The notes: generated from the letters alone by a model not told the origin. Positions 26,996 through 37,323 are shown, counted from the stretch's first letter. The stretch: 64,000 bases of DNA from Catellatospora coxensis (GCF_016862635.1 NZ_BONI01000006.1:1-64000), one strand, 5' to 3'. Numbers and translations are program-made.

Positions 26996-28402
26996 ATGGG
27001 CAGAATGCTGGGCGCCCGGTACCGGGTCGACGAGGAGATCGGGCACGGCGGCATGGCGACCGTGTGGAGTGGACAGGACCTGCGCCTGCGCCGCCCGGTC
27101 GCGGTGAAGATCCTGGACCCGGCGCGGTTCGCCGACCGGGCGACACGGCAGCGCTTCTGGCGTGAGGCGCAGGCCGTCGCCGCGCTGCCGCACCCGCACA
27201 TCGTCGCGGTGTACGACGTCGCCGTCGAGGCCGCCGAGGCGTACGTGGTGATGGAGCTGGTCGACGGGCCCAGCGTGCACGCCCTGCTGCAGGACGGCCC
27301 GCTGCACCGCGACCAGGCCGTCGGCATCGCCGTGCAGACCTGCGCCGCGCTGGCCGCCGCGCACTCGGCCGGCATCGTGCACCGCGACGTGACCGCGGCG
27401 AACCTGCTGGTCAACTCGTCGGGCGTGGTCAAGGTGTGCGACTTCGGCATCGCCGCCTGGCAGGAGGCGGCCTACCCGTCGCTGGTCGCCGGCACCCGCG
27501 GCTACACCGCACCCGAGCAGGCCGCCGGCGGCCCCGTCGACGCGCGCACCGACGTGTTCGGGCTCGGCTGCTCGCTGTACGCGATGCTCACCGGCGCTCC
27601 CCCGCCGGCCGGGCACGACGGCGAGGGCGTACGCGACGACCTGCTGCGCGCCGGGGTGCCCGAGCCGCTCGCGGAACTCGCCGGGCGGCTCACCGCGGCC
27701 GACCCCCGGCACCGCCCGGGCAGCGCCGAGCAGGTCGCCGCGCAGCTGCTGACGATCGGCGAGACGATCGTGCCCGACCCGTACGCGACGGCTCAGCTGT
27801 CGGACACCCTCGTGTCCGCGCCGGTGTCGCCGTCCGGAACCCGGCCGGCCCCGGGCACCCTGGTCGGGGTGGCCGCTGTGCCGCCGCCCCGGCCCGCGCG
27901 GCCCGAACCCGCCCGCAGGCCCGTCCGCCCCACGCGGCCCGACCGCTGGTTGCGGCCGGTGCTGTGGGCCACGGCGGGCGTGGTGGCCATCGTGGCGGGG
28001 CTGATGCTGATCGTGCTCGCCTCGGCCGGCGCCCCGCCCAGCGACGCCGCCGTGGCCGCGCCGTCGAACGCGCCGGGCGCCTCGAACGCGGCTGACGCGC
28101 CCCGGTCGGAGCCGTCGGCCACCCGCCCCGCCGACCCGCTCGCGCAGTTGCGGCAGGAGATCGACCGGCTGGCGCGGGCGGGCGGGATCGCCGACAAGGA
28201 CGCCGCCGAGCTGCGCAAGCAGGTTCAGGACATCGAGAAGCGGCTGCGCCGCGACGGCGACGACGAAGCCGCCGACAAGGCCCGCGAGCTGCTGGCCAAG
28301 CTGCGCGACATGCGCGGCGACGGCGACCTCTCCGACGGCGCGTACCAGGTCCTCGAGCCGATCGTCGGCCGCCTCACCGCCACCCTCTCCGACGACACGT
28401 GA
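26996..28402 (+). CDS. Membrane-anchored Ser/Thr protein kinase (PknB type)
   Basis: 468 residues. The kinase domain is at 1-265: glycine loop IGHGGMATVW, catalytic Lys38 (VAVK), catalytic Asp131 in HRDVTAAN, Asp149 in DFG and the activation-segment end GTRGYTAPEQ. After a Pro-rich linker, one transmembrane helix (about 322-344, ATAGVVAIVAGLMLIVLASA) is followed by an extracellular helical, charged segment of about 90 residues rather than PASTA repeats. The usual catalytic-loop Lys two residues after Asp131 is Thr133. ATG 27005 is an alternative start. Confidence 0.92.
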   Translation: MGRMLGARYRVDEEIGHGGMATVWSGQDLRLRRPVAVKILDPARFADRATRQRFWREAQAVAALPHPHIVAVYDVAVEAAEAYVVMELVDGPSVHALLQDGPLHRDQAVGIAVQTCAALAAAHSAGIVHRDVTAANLLVNSSGVVKVCDFGIAAWQEAAYPSLVAGTRGYTAPEQAAGGPVDARTDVFGLGCSLYAMLTGAPPPAGHDGEGVRDDLLRAGVPEPLAELAGRLTAADPRHRPGSAEQVAAQLLTIGETIVPDPYATAQLSDTLVSAPVSPSGTRPAPGTLVGVAAVPPPRPARPEPARRPVRPTRPDRWLRPVLWATAGVVAIVAGLMLIVLASAGAPPSDAAVAAPSNAPGASNAADAPRSEPSATRPADPLAQLRQEIDRLARAGGIADKDAAELRKQVQDIEKRLRRDGDDEAADKARELLAKLRDMRGDGDLSDGAYQVLEPIVGRLTATLSDDT

Positions 28403-28430
28403 CGCCGCAGCTCACAGCGTCGCGAGGATG

Positions 28431-28476
28431 GGAAGGGCACCTTCTACAACGCATAGCGATAAGAAGGTGCCCTTCC
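28431..28476. repeat. 46-nt palindromic element, family A copy 2
   Basis: Same outer arms as copies 1 and 3 (GGAAGGGCACCTTC / GAAGGTGCCCTTCC), with centre CATAGCGATAA in place of CGGAGCGTTGT. It lies between the convergent kinase and LysR genes, outside both coding regions, where it can act as a two-way terminator. Confidence 0.85.
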
Positions 28477-28499
28477 TTCGTCACGGCTGGTGGAGCGTC

Positions 28500-29417
28500 C
28501 TAGGAGGATGGGGTGGTGGCTTGGGCTCGGGTGGTGAGGGCGGCGGCGACGAGGCGGGCGGCGGGGCTGGGTTCGTGGCGGCCGCGGCGGTGCATCAGGT
28601 CGAGGCGGCGGGCGCCGACCAGCGGGGTGGTGATGGCGCGTACGGCGGGGTGCTGCTCGGGCAGGGCCAGGGCGGGGACCACGGCGGCCGCCAGGCCCGC
28701 GGCGACGACGGCCAGTGCGGCGGGGAACTCCAGGCACTCGTGCCGGCGGTCGAGGGTCAGGCCGTGCTGGGCGCAGACGCGATCGAGCACGCGGCGTACG
28801 GCGGTGTCGGGCGGGCCGTCCACCCAGGGGCGGTCGCGCAGCACGTCGAGGTCGCTGACCGGGCCCCAGCGGCGGGGCACGACGATCCGGTAGGGGTCGT
28901 CGAACAGCTTCACGGTGCGCAGTCCCGCCGGATCGCGGGCGGGTGCGGCCGCGTCGGACTCCGTGATCAGCAGGTCCAGCTCGCCGGTACGCAGCGCGGC
29001 GCGCCCCGGCTCCGGTTCGTACTGCCGGATGCGCAGCGCCACCGCGGGCGCGCTCTCCCCCAGCTCGGCGGCGACCGGCACGACCAGGTGGCGGATCGCG
29101 GTCGGGAACGCGCCCACGTTCACCGGCCCGGCCACCTGGCCGGTGAACGCGGCCAGCTCGTGCTCCGCGGCCGCGAGCACCTGCCCGAGCTTCGCGGCGT
29201 GCCCGGCGAGCATCCGCCCGGCCGGGGTCAGCCCGGCGGCGCGCCGCCCGCCGAGCTGCGAGCGGTCGAGCAGGGTCACCCCGGTCTCCGCCTCCAGCCG
29301 CGCGATGTGCTGGGACACCGCCGACGGGGTCAGGTGCAGCACGGACGCGGCGGCGAGCACGCCGCCCGCGTCGGCGACGGCGCGCAGCACGGCGAGGCGG
29401 CGCGGGTCGATCTGCAT
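28500..29417 (-). CDS. LysR-family transcriptional regulator
   Basis: 305 residues from ATG 29417. HTH: LAVLRAVADAGGVLAAASVL, then TPSAVSQHIARLEAETGVTL. The effector domain follows from about residue 95. It is divergent from the cyclase-family gene with a 72-bp gap, so it probably controls that gene. The end of the protein (TTRAQATTPSS) is low-complexity. Confidence 0.92.
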   Translation of the reverse strand: MQIDPRRLAVLRAVADAGGVLAAASVLHLTPSAVSQHIARLEAETGVTLLDRSQLGGRRAAGLTPAGRMLAGHAAKLGQVLAAAEHELAAFTGQVAGPVNVGAFPTAIRHLVVPVAAELGESAPAVALRIRQYEPEPGRAALRTGELDLLITESDAAAPARDPAGLRTVKLFDDPYRIVVPRRWGPVSDLDVLRDRPWVDGPPDTAVRRVLDRVCAQHGLTLDRRHECLEFPAALAVVAAGLAAAVVPALALPEQHPAVRAITTPLVGARRLDLMHRRGRHEPSPAARLVAAALTTRAQATTPSS

Positions 29418-29489
29418 TCAGTCAGGCTACATGCCGCGTGAAGAGATCGTCGCTTGTGCTGTATGCCGACATCGGCGGATCATGGAGGC

Positions 29490-30398
29490 ATGACCGAGTA
29501 CCGGGCGTCCTTCGACGCGGACGTGACCTTCTCCAACGGCGGCGGCCTGCAGGTCCAGGGCTTCCGGCTGGACGTGCCCGGCCCGGACGTCACCGCCGAC
29601 GACCTGGCCGCCCTGTTCGTCAGCCACCTCGGCCTGCTGATGGTCGGCCAGGTGCGGCTGTCGGGGGTCGAGGTGTTCACCGAGGCGCACAAGGGATCGC
29701 GGGGCGGCCCGTCCGCCGAGGCCGCCACCGGGCCGGGCACCCGGCTGGTCGACCTGAGCCACGTCATCGAGGCCGGGATGACCACATACCCGGGGCTGCC
29801 GGGGCCGGAGATCCTGCCGCACCTGACCCGCGCCGACTCGCGCGGCGTCTACGCCGAGGGCACCGAGTTCACCATCGACCGGATCAGCATGCTGAGCAAC
29901 ACGGGCACCTACGTGGACAGCCCGTTCCACCGGTACGAGGGCGGCGTGGACCTGGCCGGGCTGCCGCTGGAGTCGCTGGCCGACCTGCCCGCCGTCGTGG
30001 TCCGGTTGACCGGCGCGGCCGAGCGGGCGATCACCGCGCAGGCGCTCGCGCCGTACGACGTCGCCGGCAAGGCGGTGCTGCTGCACACCGGCTGGGACCG
30101 GCGCTGGCGCACCGCCGAGTACGGCGTCGCCGCGCCGTACCTGACCGAGGACGGCGCGAACCACCTGGTCGCCGCAGGGGTGAAGCTGGTCGGCATCGAC
30201 AGCGTCAACATCGACTGCACCGACGGCAAGACCCGGCCCGCGCACTCGATCCTGCTGCACGCGGGCGTCCCGGTCCTGGAGCACCTGACCGGGCTGGGCG
30301 AGCTGCCCGTGCACGGGGCCCGGCTGCACGCCGTGCCCGCCCCGGTGCGCGACTTCGGCACGTTCCCGGTGCGGGCGTACGCGCTGGTGCCGCGATGA
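29490..30398 (+). CDS. Cyclase-family (kynurenine-formamidase-like) hydrolase with extra N-terminal domain
   Basis: 302 residues from ATG 29490 (GGAGG only one base upstream, so ATG 29454 or leaderless start is possible). Residues 1-70 form a small extra domain (VTFSNGGGLQVQGFRLDVPG). The PF04199 cyclase domain begins at LVDLSHVIEAGMTTYPGLPG. The usual HxGTHxDxPxH metal motif reads NTGTYVDSPFH, so two histidine ligands are Asn and Tyr. The rest (VLLHTGWDRRW, VKLVGIDSVNID) is conserved. Function may differ from formamidase. Confidence 0.85.
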   Translation: MTEYRASFDADVTFSNGGGLQVQGFRLDVPGPDVTADDLAALFVSHLGLLMVGQVRLSGVEVFTEAHKGSRGGPSAEAATGPGTRLVDLSHVIEAGMTTYPGLPGPEILPHLTRADSRGVYAEGTEFTIDRISMLSNTGTYVDSPFHRYEGGVDLAGLPLESLADLPAVVVRLTGAAERAITAQALAPYDVAGKAVLLHTGWDRRWRTAEYGVAAPYLTEDGANHLVAAGVKLVGIDSVNIDCTDGKTRPAHSILLHAGVPVLEHLTGLGELPVHGARLHAVPAPVRDFGTFPVRAYALVPR

Positions 30399-30414
30399 GC
30401 GCCCGGGTTCGGCC

Positions 30415-30711
30415 GTGAGCGTCGGGCTGCTCGTCGAGGTGGTCGGCTGGCTGGGGGCGGCCGCGCTGCTGCTGGCGTACGGGCTGCTGTCCAGCGGGCG
30501 GATCGCCGCGGGCACGACGTACCAGCTGCTCAACCTCGCCGGGGCGGTGGCGCTCGCGGTCAACGGCGTCGTGCACCGCGCGCTCCCGTCGGTCGCCGTC
30601 AACGTCGTCTGGCTGGTCATCGGCCTGGCCGCCCTGCGTGGCCTCGCCACCCGCCGACCCGCCCGACAGCGCACCGAATCGCACGACGAGCCTGCTCAGC
30701 CCGGCCGCTGA
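30415..30711 (+). CDS. CBU_0592-type small membrane protein
   Basis: 98 residues from GTG 30415, 16 bp after the cyclase gene. Three hydrophobic segments (LLVEVVGWLGAAALLLAYGL, YQLLNLAGAVALAVNGVVH, AVNVVWLVIGLAALRGL) match the small SWEET-like/CBU_0592 family of unknown function. A charged tail follows. It is probably co-transcribed with the cyclase gene. Confidence 0.78.
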   Translation: MSVGLLVEVVGWLGAAALLLAYGLLSSGRIAAGTTYQLLNLAGAVALAVNGVVHRALPSVAVNVVWLVIGLAALRGLATRRPARQRTESHDEPAQPGR

Positions 30712-30728
30712 GAGGGGAAGGGCACCTT

Positions 30729-31990
<1,262 letters not shown>

Positions 31991-31994
<4 letters not shown>

Positions 31995-32356
31995 AGGTCG
32001 TTGCCCGGGGCCTCGTGGAGCACCGGCCACAGCTCGACCGGGTCCTTGTCGGTCCACGGCATGTCCGCCGCGATCTCCTCCGCGCGCTGCTGGCTCTCGC
32101 AGTCGAGCAGGTAGAAGCTCGCGATGTACTCCTTGGTCTCCAGGTAGGGCCCGTCGGTCACCGCGGGCTGCCCGTCGACCCGGCGCACCAGCCTGGCCGC
32201 CACGGCGTCGGAGAGCCCGTACGCACCCAGCAGCTCGCCGGTCTCCTTGTACTTCACGTTCCAGGCGTCCTGCTTGGCGACCTCCGCCGGGAACTCGTCC
32301 GCCGGGATCGACGCCCACTTCTCCTGGTTGCCGTAGATCAGAAGCAGGTACTTCAT
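31991..32356 (-). CDS. DGPF/YCII-family protein, ECF42 partner
   Basis: 121 residues. It begins MKYLLLIYGNQEKWAS and holds VTDGPYLETKEYIASFYLLD, the DGPF motif in DGPY form. Such ferredoxin-fold proteins are the usual genomic partners and targets of ECF42 sigma factors. ATG 32356 follows GGAGGGAACACCACG. It is translationally coupled to the sigma gene. Confidence 0.9.
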
Positions 32357-32481
32357 CGTGGTGTTCCCTCCGGTCCGGCGGGCCCCGTCGGCCCGCCCTC
32401 ATCTCACGGACGGAGCCGGCACGCCCGTCTCTACATCCACGGGGAGATTCTTCCAAGATTTTTTTAGCGGGTACGGGCCGA

Positions 32482-32985
32482 TCACTGTTTCCGCAGGTCG
32501 TAGCGCCAGTCGTTGCTGCGCATGAGGCTGCCCGGCGGGTACTCGAAGTCGTACGGCCCGACCAGCTCGAACCCCGCCTTGCGGCAGATCGCGTTCGACG
32601 GCACGTTGTCCACCCCCGGGTACGCGTGCAGCCAGCGGTGCCGCCCGTCGGCCCGCGCCGCCTCGATCAGCGCCCGCGCCGCCGCGACGGCGATGCCCCG
32701 GCCCTGGAACTCCGGCAGCACGCTCCAGCCGGTCTCGTACACCTGCTCGCCCTGCCACTCCCGGTCCCAGTGGCCGATGGTGCCGACCGGCTCGCCCGTC
32801 CCCGCCAGCGCGACCCGGAACATGCGGCCGTTCGGCAGCGCCAGGTAACGCTGGTGCCGCGCCAGCACCTTCTCCTCGGTCTCCGGACCGCCGAGGTGCT
32901 TCTTCATCTCCGGCGTGTTGACCCGGCGCAGCAGGTCGAGATCGTCGTCGGACCACGGGACGAGGCGTACCAGTTGATCAGTCAC
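32482..32985 (-). CDS. GNAT-family N-acetyltransferase
   Basis: About 167 residues from GTG 32985 (ATG 33015 is in frame but lacks a ribosome binding site). Motif A appears as SVLPEFQGRGIAVAAARALI, and the C-terminal SNAICRKAGFELVG block is typical of RimJ/RimL-like GNATs. Substrate unknown. Monocistronic, with a 125-bp AT-containing gap before the DGPF gene. Confidence 0.85.
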   Translation of the reverse strand: MTDQLVRLVPWSDDDLDLLRRVNTPEMKKHLGGPETEEKVLARHQRYLALPNGRMFRVALAGTGEPVGTIGHWDREWQGEQVYETGWSVLPEFQGRGIAVAAARALIEAARADGRHRWLHAYPGVDNVPSNAICRKAGFELVGPYDFEYPPGSLMRSNDWRYDLRKQ

Positions 32986-33019
32986 GCCGTCCACCCTGCC
33001 CCCACCCTGCGACATCCGG

Positions 33020-33748
33020 CTACAGCGCCCCGGCCCCCGCCTTGACCAGCGCCGCCGCCGAGCTGACCACCAGCGCGCCCAGCACCATCCGGCGGAACGC
33101 CGCCGCGTCGAAGCGGGCGAACACCCGGTTGCCCAGCCAGCCGCCCAGCGCCGCCGCGGGCAGGCCGACCGCCGCGACCAGCAGCGCCCGGGTGCTCAGC
33201 AGATCCGCCACCAGGAACCCGGCCACCGCGACCGGCGACACCGCGGCGAACAGCACCGCCAGCGTGGCCCGGAACGCGCGCGGCTCCAGCCGCATCGCCT
33301 GCAGCGCCGCCACCAGCGGCGGGCCGTTCGTGGCGGTGGCCGTGGTCAGCACCCCGGACAGCAGGCCCGCGCCACGCAGGGTCCAGCCGCCCGGCGCGAT
33401 GTGCCAGCCCCGCCACACCACCACCGTGCAGCCCAGCGTCACCAGCGCGATCGTGGCCACCAGCGCGCCGGACGGCAGCAGCCGCAGCGCCAGCACGCCC
33501 ACCGGCAACCCCGCCAGCACCCACAGCAGCAGGCGGCGGGCCGCGCCGGTGTCGACGTGGCGGCGGTGCCCGTACGCGTTGACGGCATTGAGGCAGAAGC
33601 TCACCATCGTGGCCGCGACCACGGCGGGCTGCGGGTCGACGATCATCGCCAGCAGCGGCACGGCGACCAGGGAGAAGCCGAAGCCCGAGATGGCCTGGGC
33701 GAAGGCCGCCACGGTGAGCACCAGGAAGGCGAGCAGGTACAGGGTCAC
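33020..33748 (-). CDS. TauE/SafE-family membrane permease
   Basis: 242 residues from GTG 33748. Eight hydrophobic segments are expected; FAQAISGFGFSLVAVPLLA and the second-half TNGPPLVAALQAM are the paired TauE motifs. Members export sulfite or sulfonates or transport related anions. Nothing nearby points to a specific substrate. Confidence 0.87.
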   Translation of the reverse strand: MTLYLLAFLVLTVAAFAQAISGFGFSLVAVPLLAMIVDPQPAVVAATMVSFCLNAVNAYGHRRHVDTGAARRLLLWVLAGLPVGVLALRLLPSGALVATIALVTLGCTVVVWRGWHIAPGGWTLRGAGLLSGVLTTATATNGPPLVAALQAMRLEPRAFRATLAVLFAAVSPVAVAGFLVADLLSTRALLVAAVGLPAAALGGWLGNRVFARFDAAAFRRMVLGALVVSSAAALVKAGAGAL

Positions 33749-33873
33749 GGGCGGCACCGTACCCGCAGCGTGACCCCGCCCGCGCTTCCCGTGAACAGAA
33801 TGTGAACCAGTCCCCACCCGGCGGGCCCGAAACTCGGGGGACTTAGATCAAGATCACTGCTACCGTCGCCGTC

Positions 33874-34092
33874 ATGACAACGCTGGTTCAGGTCGACCTG
33901 AGATCCGGAAACCGGATGCTGACGTGCTGGGTGGAGCCCAAGGTCAGAGTCGGTGACCGGATCACGCTGAAGAGCTCCGAGGAGCCGCGCCGCCACTGGG
34001 ACGTGCTCCGCGTCGGAGCGCCGCACGCCGCCACCGACATCCGCCGCGGCTGGAACGGCGACCTCAAGCGCGGCTGGCGCGAAGCCCGCTGA
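33874..34092 (+). CDS. Small conserved-looking hypothetical protein
   Basis: 72 residues, beginning MTTLVQVDLRSGNRMLTCWV. It reads as a small beta-rich fold (VRVGDRITLKSSEEPRRHWD) with a basic C terminus (GDLKRGWREAR). There is no ribosome binding site, but ATCACTGCTACCGTCGCC upstream fits a promoter close to a leaderless start. Unknown function. Confidence 0.6.
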   Translation: MTTLVQVDLRSGNRMLTCWVEPKVRVGDRITLKSSEEPRRHWDVLRVGAPHAATDIRRGWNGDLKRGWREAR

Positions 34093-34133
34093 CCCCGCCG
34101 CCGCACCTTCGCGGCATCGGATTGGTGATCACT

Positions 34134-34180
34134 GTTTGAGGTCATGATCTGCGGTCGGACCGCAGATCATGACCTCAAAC
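34134..34180. repeat. Perfect 47-nt palindrome
   Basis: The left arm begins GTTTGAGGTCATGATCTGCG and the right arm is its exact complement; each arm is 23 nt around a single G. It lies between the convergent small gene (33874) and DivIVA-like gene (34211). It can form a very stable hairpin terminator, or cruciform. Confidence 0.85.
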
Positions 34181-34210
34181 GACAATCTTCACGCCCTCGC
34201 GAGGGCCCGC

Positions 34211-35353
34211 TCAGGGGCGCTTGGCGGGCAGGGTGTCGGCGGGGTCGGGTGAGTTGGCAGGCTGCGCGTTGGCGGGGTTGGCGCGCTGGTTGCGGGCCCG
34301 CTTGCGGCGGGACTTGTTCGAGCCGTTGTGGAACCGCTCCACCGGCTCCTCGATGACCGGGTACTCGTCCTCCAGCACCTCGGGCACGGCTTGCGGCCAG
34401 CCCTCGGGCTCGTCGCCCTGCGCTGCGGCCTCGACGGGGTCGGCATCGGCGGCTGCGACGTCCGCCGCGGACTTGCCGCTCCCACCGCTCACCGGCTCCG
34501 CACCGCCGGCCCGACCGCCCTGCGGGGCCGAGCGCACGGCTTGAGGGTCCGCTGGCAGCGAGCCCGCACCCTGGCCGTTCGCCGATGGCAGGCCCGCGGC
34601 TCGACCGTTCGCCTTGGCCGGGCCCGCAGCGCGGGTGTCCGTCCGGGCGGGAGCCGGCTCGACGTCGCGTTCGGCTTCAAGATCCGGTGCGAACTCCAGG
34701 TCCGACCCGGCCTCGGGCACCTCCGGCTCGCCGCTGGGCTTGCGAGCGGTCTCGCCCGCCGGCACGCGCTTCTTCGCCGCGTGCTTCTCCGCCTCGTCCA
34801 CCGGCAGGCGCTTCTTCGCGGAGGCGACCGCGAACAGCTCCCGCATCCCCACGGTCTCGCGCGGCTCGGGCTCGGGCTCCGGCTCGGCACTCGGGGCGGC
34901 CTCGGCCAGGGCCGCGGCGGCCAGCTCGTCCCTGTCGTGCTTGCGGCGGTGGGCCAGCGCCAGCTCGTAGTCGCGCTTGGCCTGGTACGCGTCGTCCTCG
35001 GTCTTCTGCCGGACCTCGCGGGCCTCCTCGTAGGCCTTGCGCAGCACTTCGAACGCGGTCCGGCGCAGCGTCTCGGCCTCCCGTTCGGCCATCCGCAGGA
35101 TCGCCTGCACCCGGGGGCCGACGCCGGCCAGCGGGCGGGCCTCGGCGAGTTCGGAGGTCAGTTTGGAGATCTCGATCCGGGCGGCGCCGAGCTGGTTCTC
35201 CGCGATGGACAGCCGCTGGATCTCGGCGGCGAGCCGGCGCATGCGTCTCGCGGTGTCCTCGACGTAGGCGTCCACCTCGTCCATGGAGTATCCCCACAGC
35301 GCGGTCGTGAACAAGTCCTCACTGCGCACCTGGTCAGCGGCGGTACGAGCCAT
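34211..35353 (-). CDS. DivIVA-like coiled-coil protein
   Basis: 380 residues from ATG 35353. The N terminus (DLFTTALWGYSMDEVDAYVE) matches the DivIVA/GpsB start region, followed by coiled coil to about residue 150. The rest is a long low-complexity tail rich in Ala, Pro, Glu, Asn and Gly, ending in a basic patch (KSRRKRARNQRANPANAQPA). It is likely a polar or septal scaffold protein; it is shorter in coiled coil than canonical DivIVA (Wag31), so a paralogue. Confidence 0.78.
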   Translation of the reverse strand: MARTAADQVRSEDLFTTALWGYSMDEVDAYVEDTARRMRRLAAEIQRLSIAENQLGAARIEISKLTSELAEARPLAGVGPRVQAILRMAEREAETLRRTAFEVLRKAYEEAREVRQKTEDDAYQAKRDYELALAHRRKHDRDELAAAALAEAAPSAEPEPEPEPRETVGMRELFAVASAKKRLPVDEAEKHAAKKRVPAGETARKPSGEPEVPEAGSDLEFAPDLEAERDVEPAPARTDTRAAGPAKANGRAAGLPSANGQGAGSLPADPQAVRSAPQGGRAGGAEPVSGGSGKSAADVAAADADPVEAAAQGDEPEGWPQAVPEVLEDEYPVIEEPVERFHNGSNKSRRKRARNQRANPANAQPANSPDPADTLPAKRP

Positions 35354-35452
35354 GCCGTAAGCCTAGGCAACGACCCCCGCTCCACCGTGCCGAATCCAGC
35401 GATTCGCGCATTCCGGTCAGGACTGAATCCGCCAGCCGGCCGCCCCGCTGAA

Positions 35453-35527
35453 GATCACCCGACTTGCCAGGCACCTGCGCGAAAGCGAGCCCGAGATACC
35501 CACGTGTGCCAGGCAAGTTGGACGATC
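35453..35527. repeat. 75-nt imperfect palindrome, family B copy 1
   Basis: It starts GATCACCCGACTTGCCAGGC and ends AGTTGGACGATC, with arms complementary at about 20 of 24 positions (counting the flanking AA/TT). A second copy of equal length is at 53360-53434. It lies in the 218-bp gap between the AOR and DivIVA-like genes. Confidence 0.75.
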
Positions 35528-35571
35528 TTGGCGGCGGCAGCGGCCGCTGGTCACAGGGCGCGCGCCGCGTG

Positions 35572-37323
35572 TCAGGCGGCGGCGCGCCAGTGGTCGCGCA
35601 GGGCGTCCACGGCGGTGGTGAACTCCGCCCGGTCCAGGGCCGCACCGCGAAACACGCCGGTGGTCACGGGCTCGTCGAAGAACCTGGCGGGCAGGGTCCC
35701 GGCGGGCACGCCGAGCCGGTCGTTGATCTCCTGCTGGGCGCGCAGGCGGTCCCGCCCCAGCGCGAACACCTGCTCCGGGGCGATCGGACGGCCCGAGGTG
35801 GCCCGGACCAGCTCGCACACCCGGTCCAGGGTGAGCGGCCGGGTCGGGGTGCCGGCGAACGGGCAGATCAGCAGCGCGTCCAGGCCGCTCCACAGGTCGG
35901 CCAGGCGCAGCGTGCGGGCGACGTCCAGGGTGGACGCGGGCGCGGGCACGGACAGCCCGATGCGTTCGGCCTCGTCGTAGCAGTGCGGCAGCCCGTGCAC
36001 CGGATCGAAGTCGAGGTCGTGCTCGACGGCGTCGTAGCGCGGGCCGAACGGCGCGGCCGCGTACATCAGCCCCAGGCCGGGCTGCACGCGCGGGTCGAAC
36101 GGCGGCAGCTCCACGTCCCGGCTGGTCATGGCCAGCTCGGGTGCGCCGATCCGGGCGGCGAGGCGGGCCGCGCCCTCCCCCAGCGGGTGCCCCGGCCGGG
36201 CGGCGCGCTCGACCAGCTCGACCAGCACCGCGGCCGCCCCGAACCCGGCTCCCGAAGGCAGCTCGGCGGCCGGCCACGGCGGCAGCACGCCACGTTCGGC
36301 GGCCTCGAACACGCAGGCCAGGGTTCCGCCCAGGGACACCGGGTCGAGGCCGAGCTGCTGGCAGCGGGCGTTGGCGGCGAGGATCGCGCCCAGGTCGCCG
36401 ATGCCGAGGTTCGGGCCGAGCATCGCCACGGCCTCCTGGTGCAGGCCCGCGCCCGCGTACCCCTTCACGCAGTCGTTGGGGCAGCCGGGGCAGCCGCCGG
36501 ACCAGGACAGGAACCCGGCATAGCGGTCGGGGTGCAGGTCCGGCCAGGACGCGGGAGCGGTGGCGGTGTCGGCGAAGTTGCGCACGGCGGCCGCGCCCGG
36601 TTCGGTCGACGTGCCCGGCCAGGCCCCGAAACCCGGGGCCGCGAGCTGCCAGCCGGCCAGCGGGTGGTCCGGCATCTCCCGGCGGTACGCCGTGAACAGC
36701 GCCTGCGCCGCGAGCACGTCGTGCGGCCACGGGGCGGCGCCGGACGGCACGCAGACCACGGCCTTGATGCGGCGGGCGCCGAGCACGGCCCCGAAGCCGA
36801 GCCGGGGCAGCGGGAACGCGCCGCAGGTGACCACATTGGCGTACCGCGCCCCGGCCTCACCCGCGGGCCCGATGACGGCGACGGCGGCGTCGCGCCCGTG
36901 CCGGGCCAGCAGCGCCTCGGTGGCCGGGCCGGTCTCCATGCCCCACAGCTCGCCCGCCGGGAGCACGGTGGCCCGTCCCGACTCGACGACGACGTACGAC
37001 GGCTGGTCTGCCACCCCGGTCAGGCCGATGCCGGTGACCCCGGCTGCGCGCATACCCGCCGCGTATGGGCCTTCCGCACGGGTCTCGGCGACCGTGCCGG
37101 ACAGCGGCGAGACGCCGACGGCGGCGACCCGGGCCGTGCCGACCGCGCCGAGCCCGGCGACGGTGCTGGTGACCAGCGCGACGGGCAGCCGCGGATCGGC
37201 CGGGTCGACCGGCCCGGCCAGGGCTTGGTGCAGCGTGGACAGTGCCTGCAGCGGCCCGCCCCAGCCGACCGCCGGCTCGGTGTACTGGCCGCCGCTGTCC
37301 AGGTCGAGGTGCAGGTACGTCAC
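35572..37323 (-). CDS. Aldehyde:ferredoxin oxidoreductase (AOR) family tungsto/molybdo-enzyme
   Basis: 583 residues from GTG 37323, overlapping the aldo/keto reductase stop (GTGA). The AOR N-terminal domain (YLHLDLDSGGQYTEPAVGWG) is followed by cofactor-binding segments. CPGCPNDC near residue 275-282 plus the later Cys in LLICPFAGTP are the four ligands of the [4Fe-4S] cluster near the bis-pterin metal site. The family oxidises aldehydes using ferredoxin and is mostly known from anaerobes and archaea; actinobacterial members are poorly studied. The neighbours suggest an aldehyde from deoxy-sugar breakdown, such as lactaldehyde (inference). Confidence 0.87.
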   Translation of the reverse strand: MTYLHLDLDSGGQYTEPAVGWGGPLQALSTLHQALAGPVDPADPRLPVALVTSTVAGLGAVGTARVAAVGVSPLSGTVAETRAEGPYAAGMRAAGVTGIGLTGVADQPSYVVVESGRATVLPAGELWGMETGPATEALLARHGRDAAVAVIGPAGEAGARYANVVTCGAFPLPRLGFGAVLGARRIKAVVCVPSGAAPWPHDVLAAQALFTAYRREMPDHPLAGWQLAAPGFGAWPGTSTEPGAAAVRNFADTATAPASWPDLHPDRYAGFLSWSGGCPGCPNDCVKGYAGAGLHQEAVAMLGPNLGIGDLGAILAANARCQQLGLDPVSLGGTLACVFEAAERGVLPPWPAAELPSGAGFGAAAVLVELVERAARPGHPLGEGAARLAARIGAPELAMTSRDVELPPFDPRVQPGLGLMYAAAPFGPRYDAVEHDLDFDPVHGLPHCYDEAERIGLSVPAPASTLDVARTLRLADLWSGLDALLICPFAGTPTRPLTLDRVCELVRATSGRPIAPEQVFALGRDRLRAQQEINDRLGVPAGTLPARFFDEPVTTGVFRGAALDRAEFTTAVDALRDHWRAAA

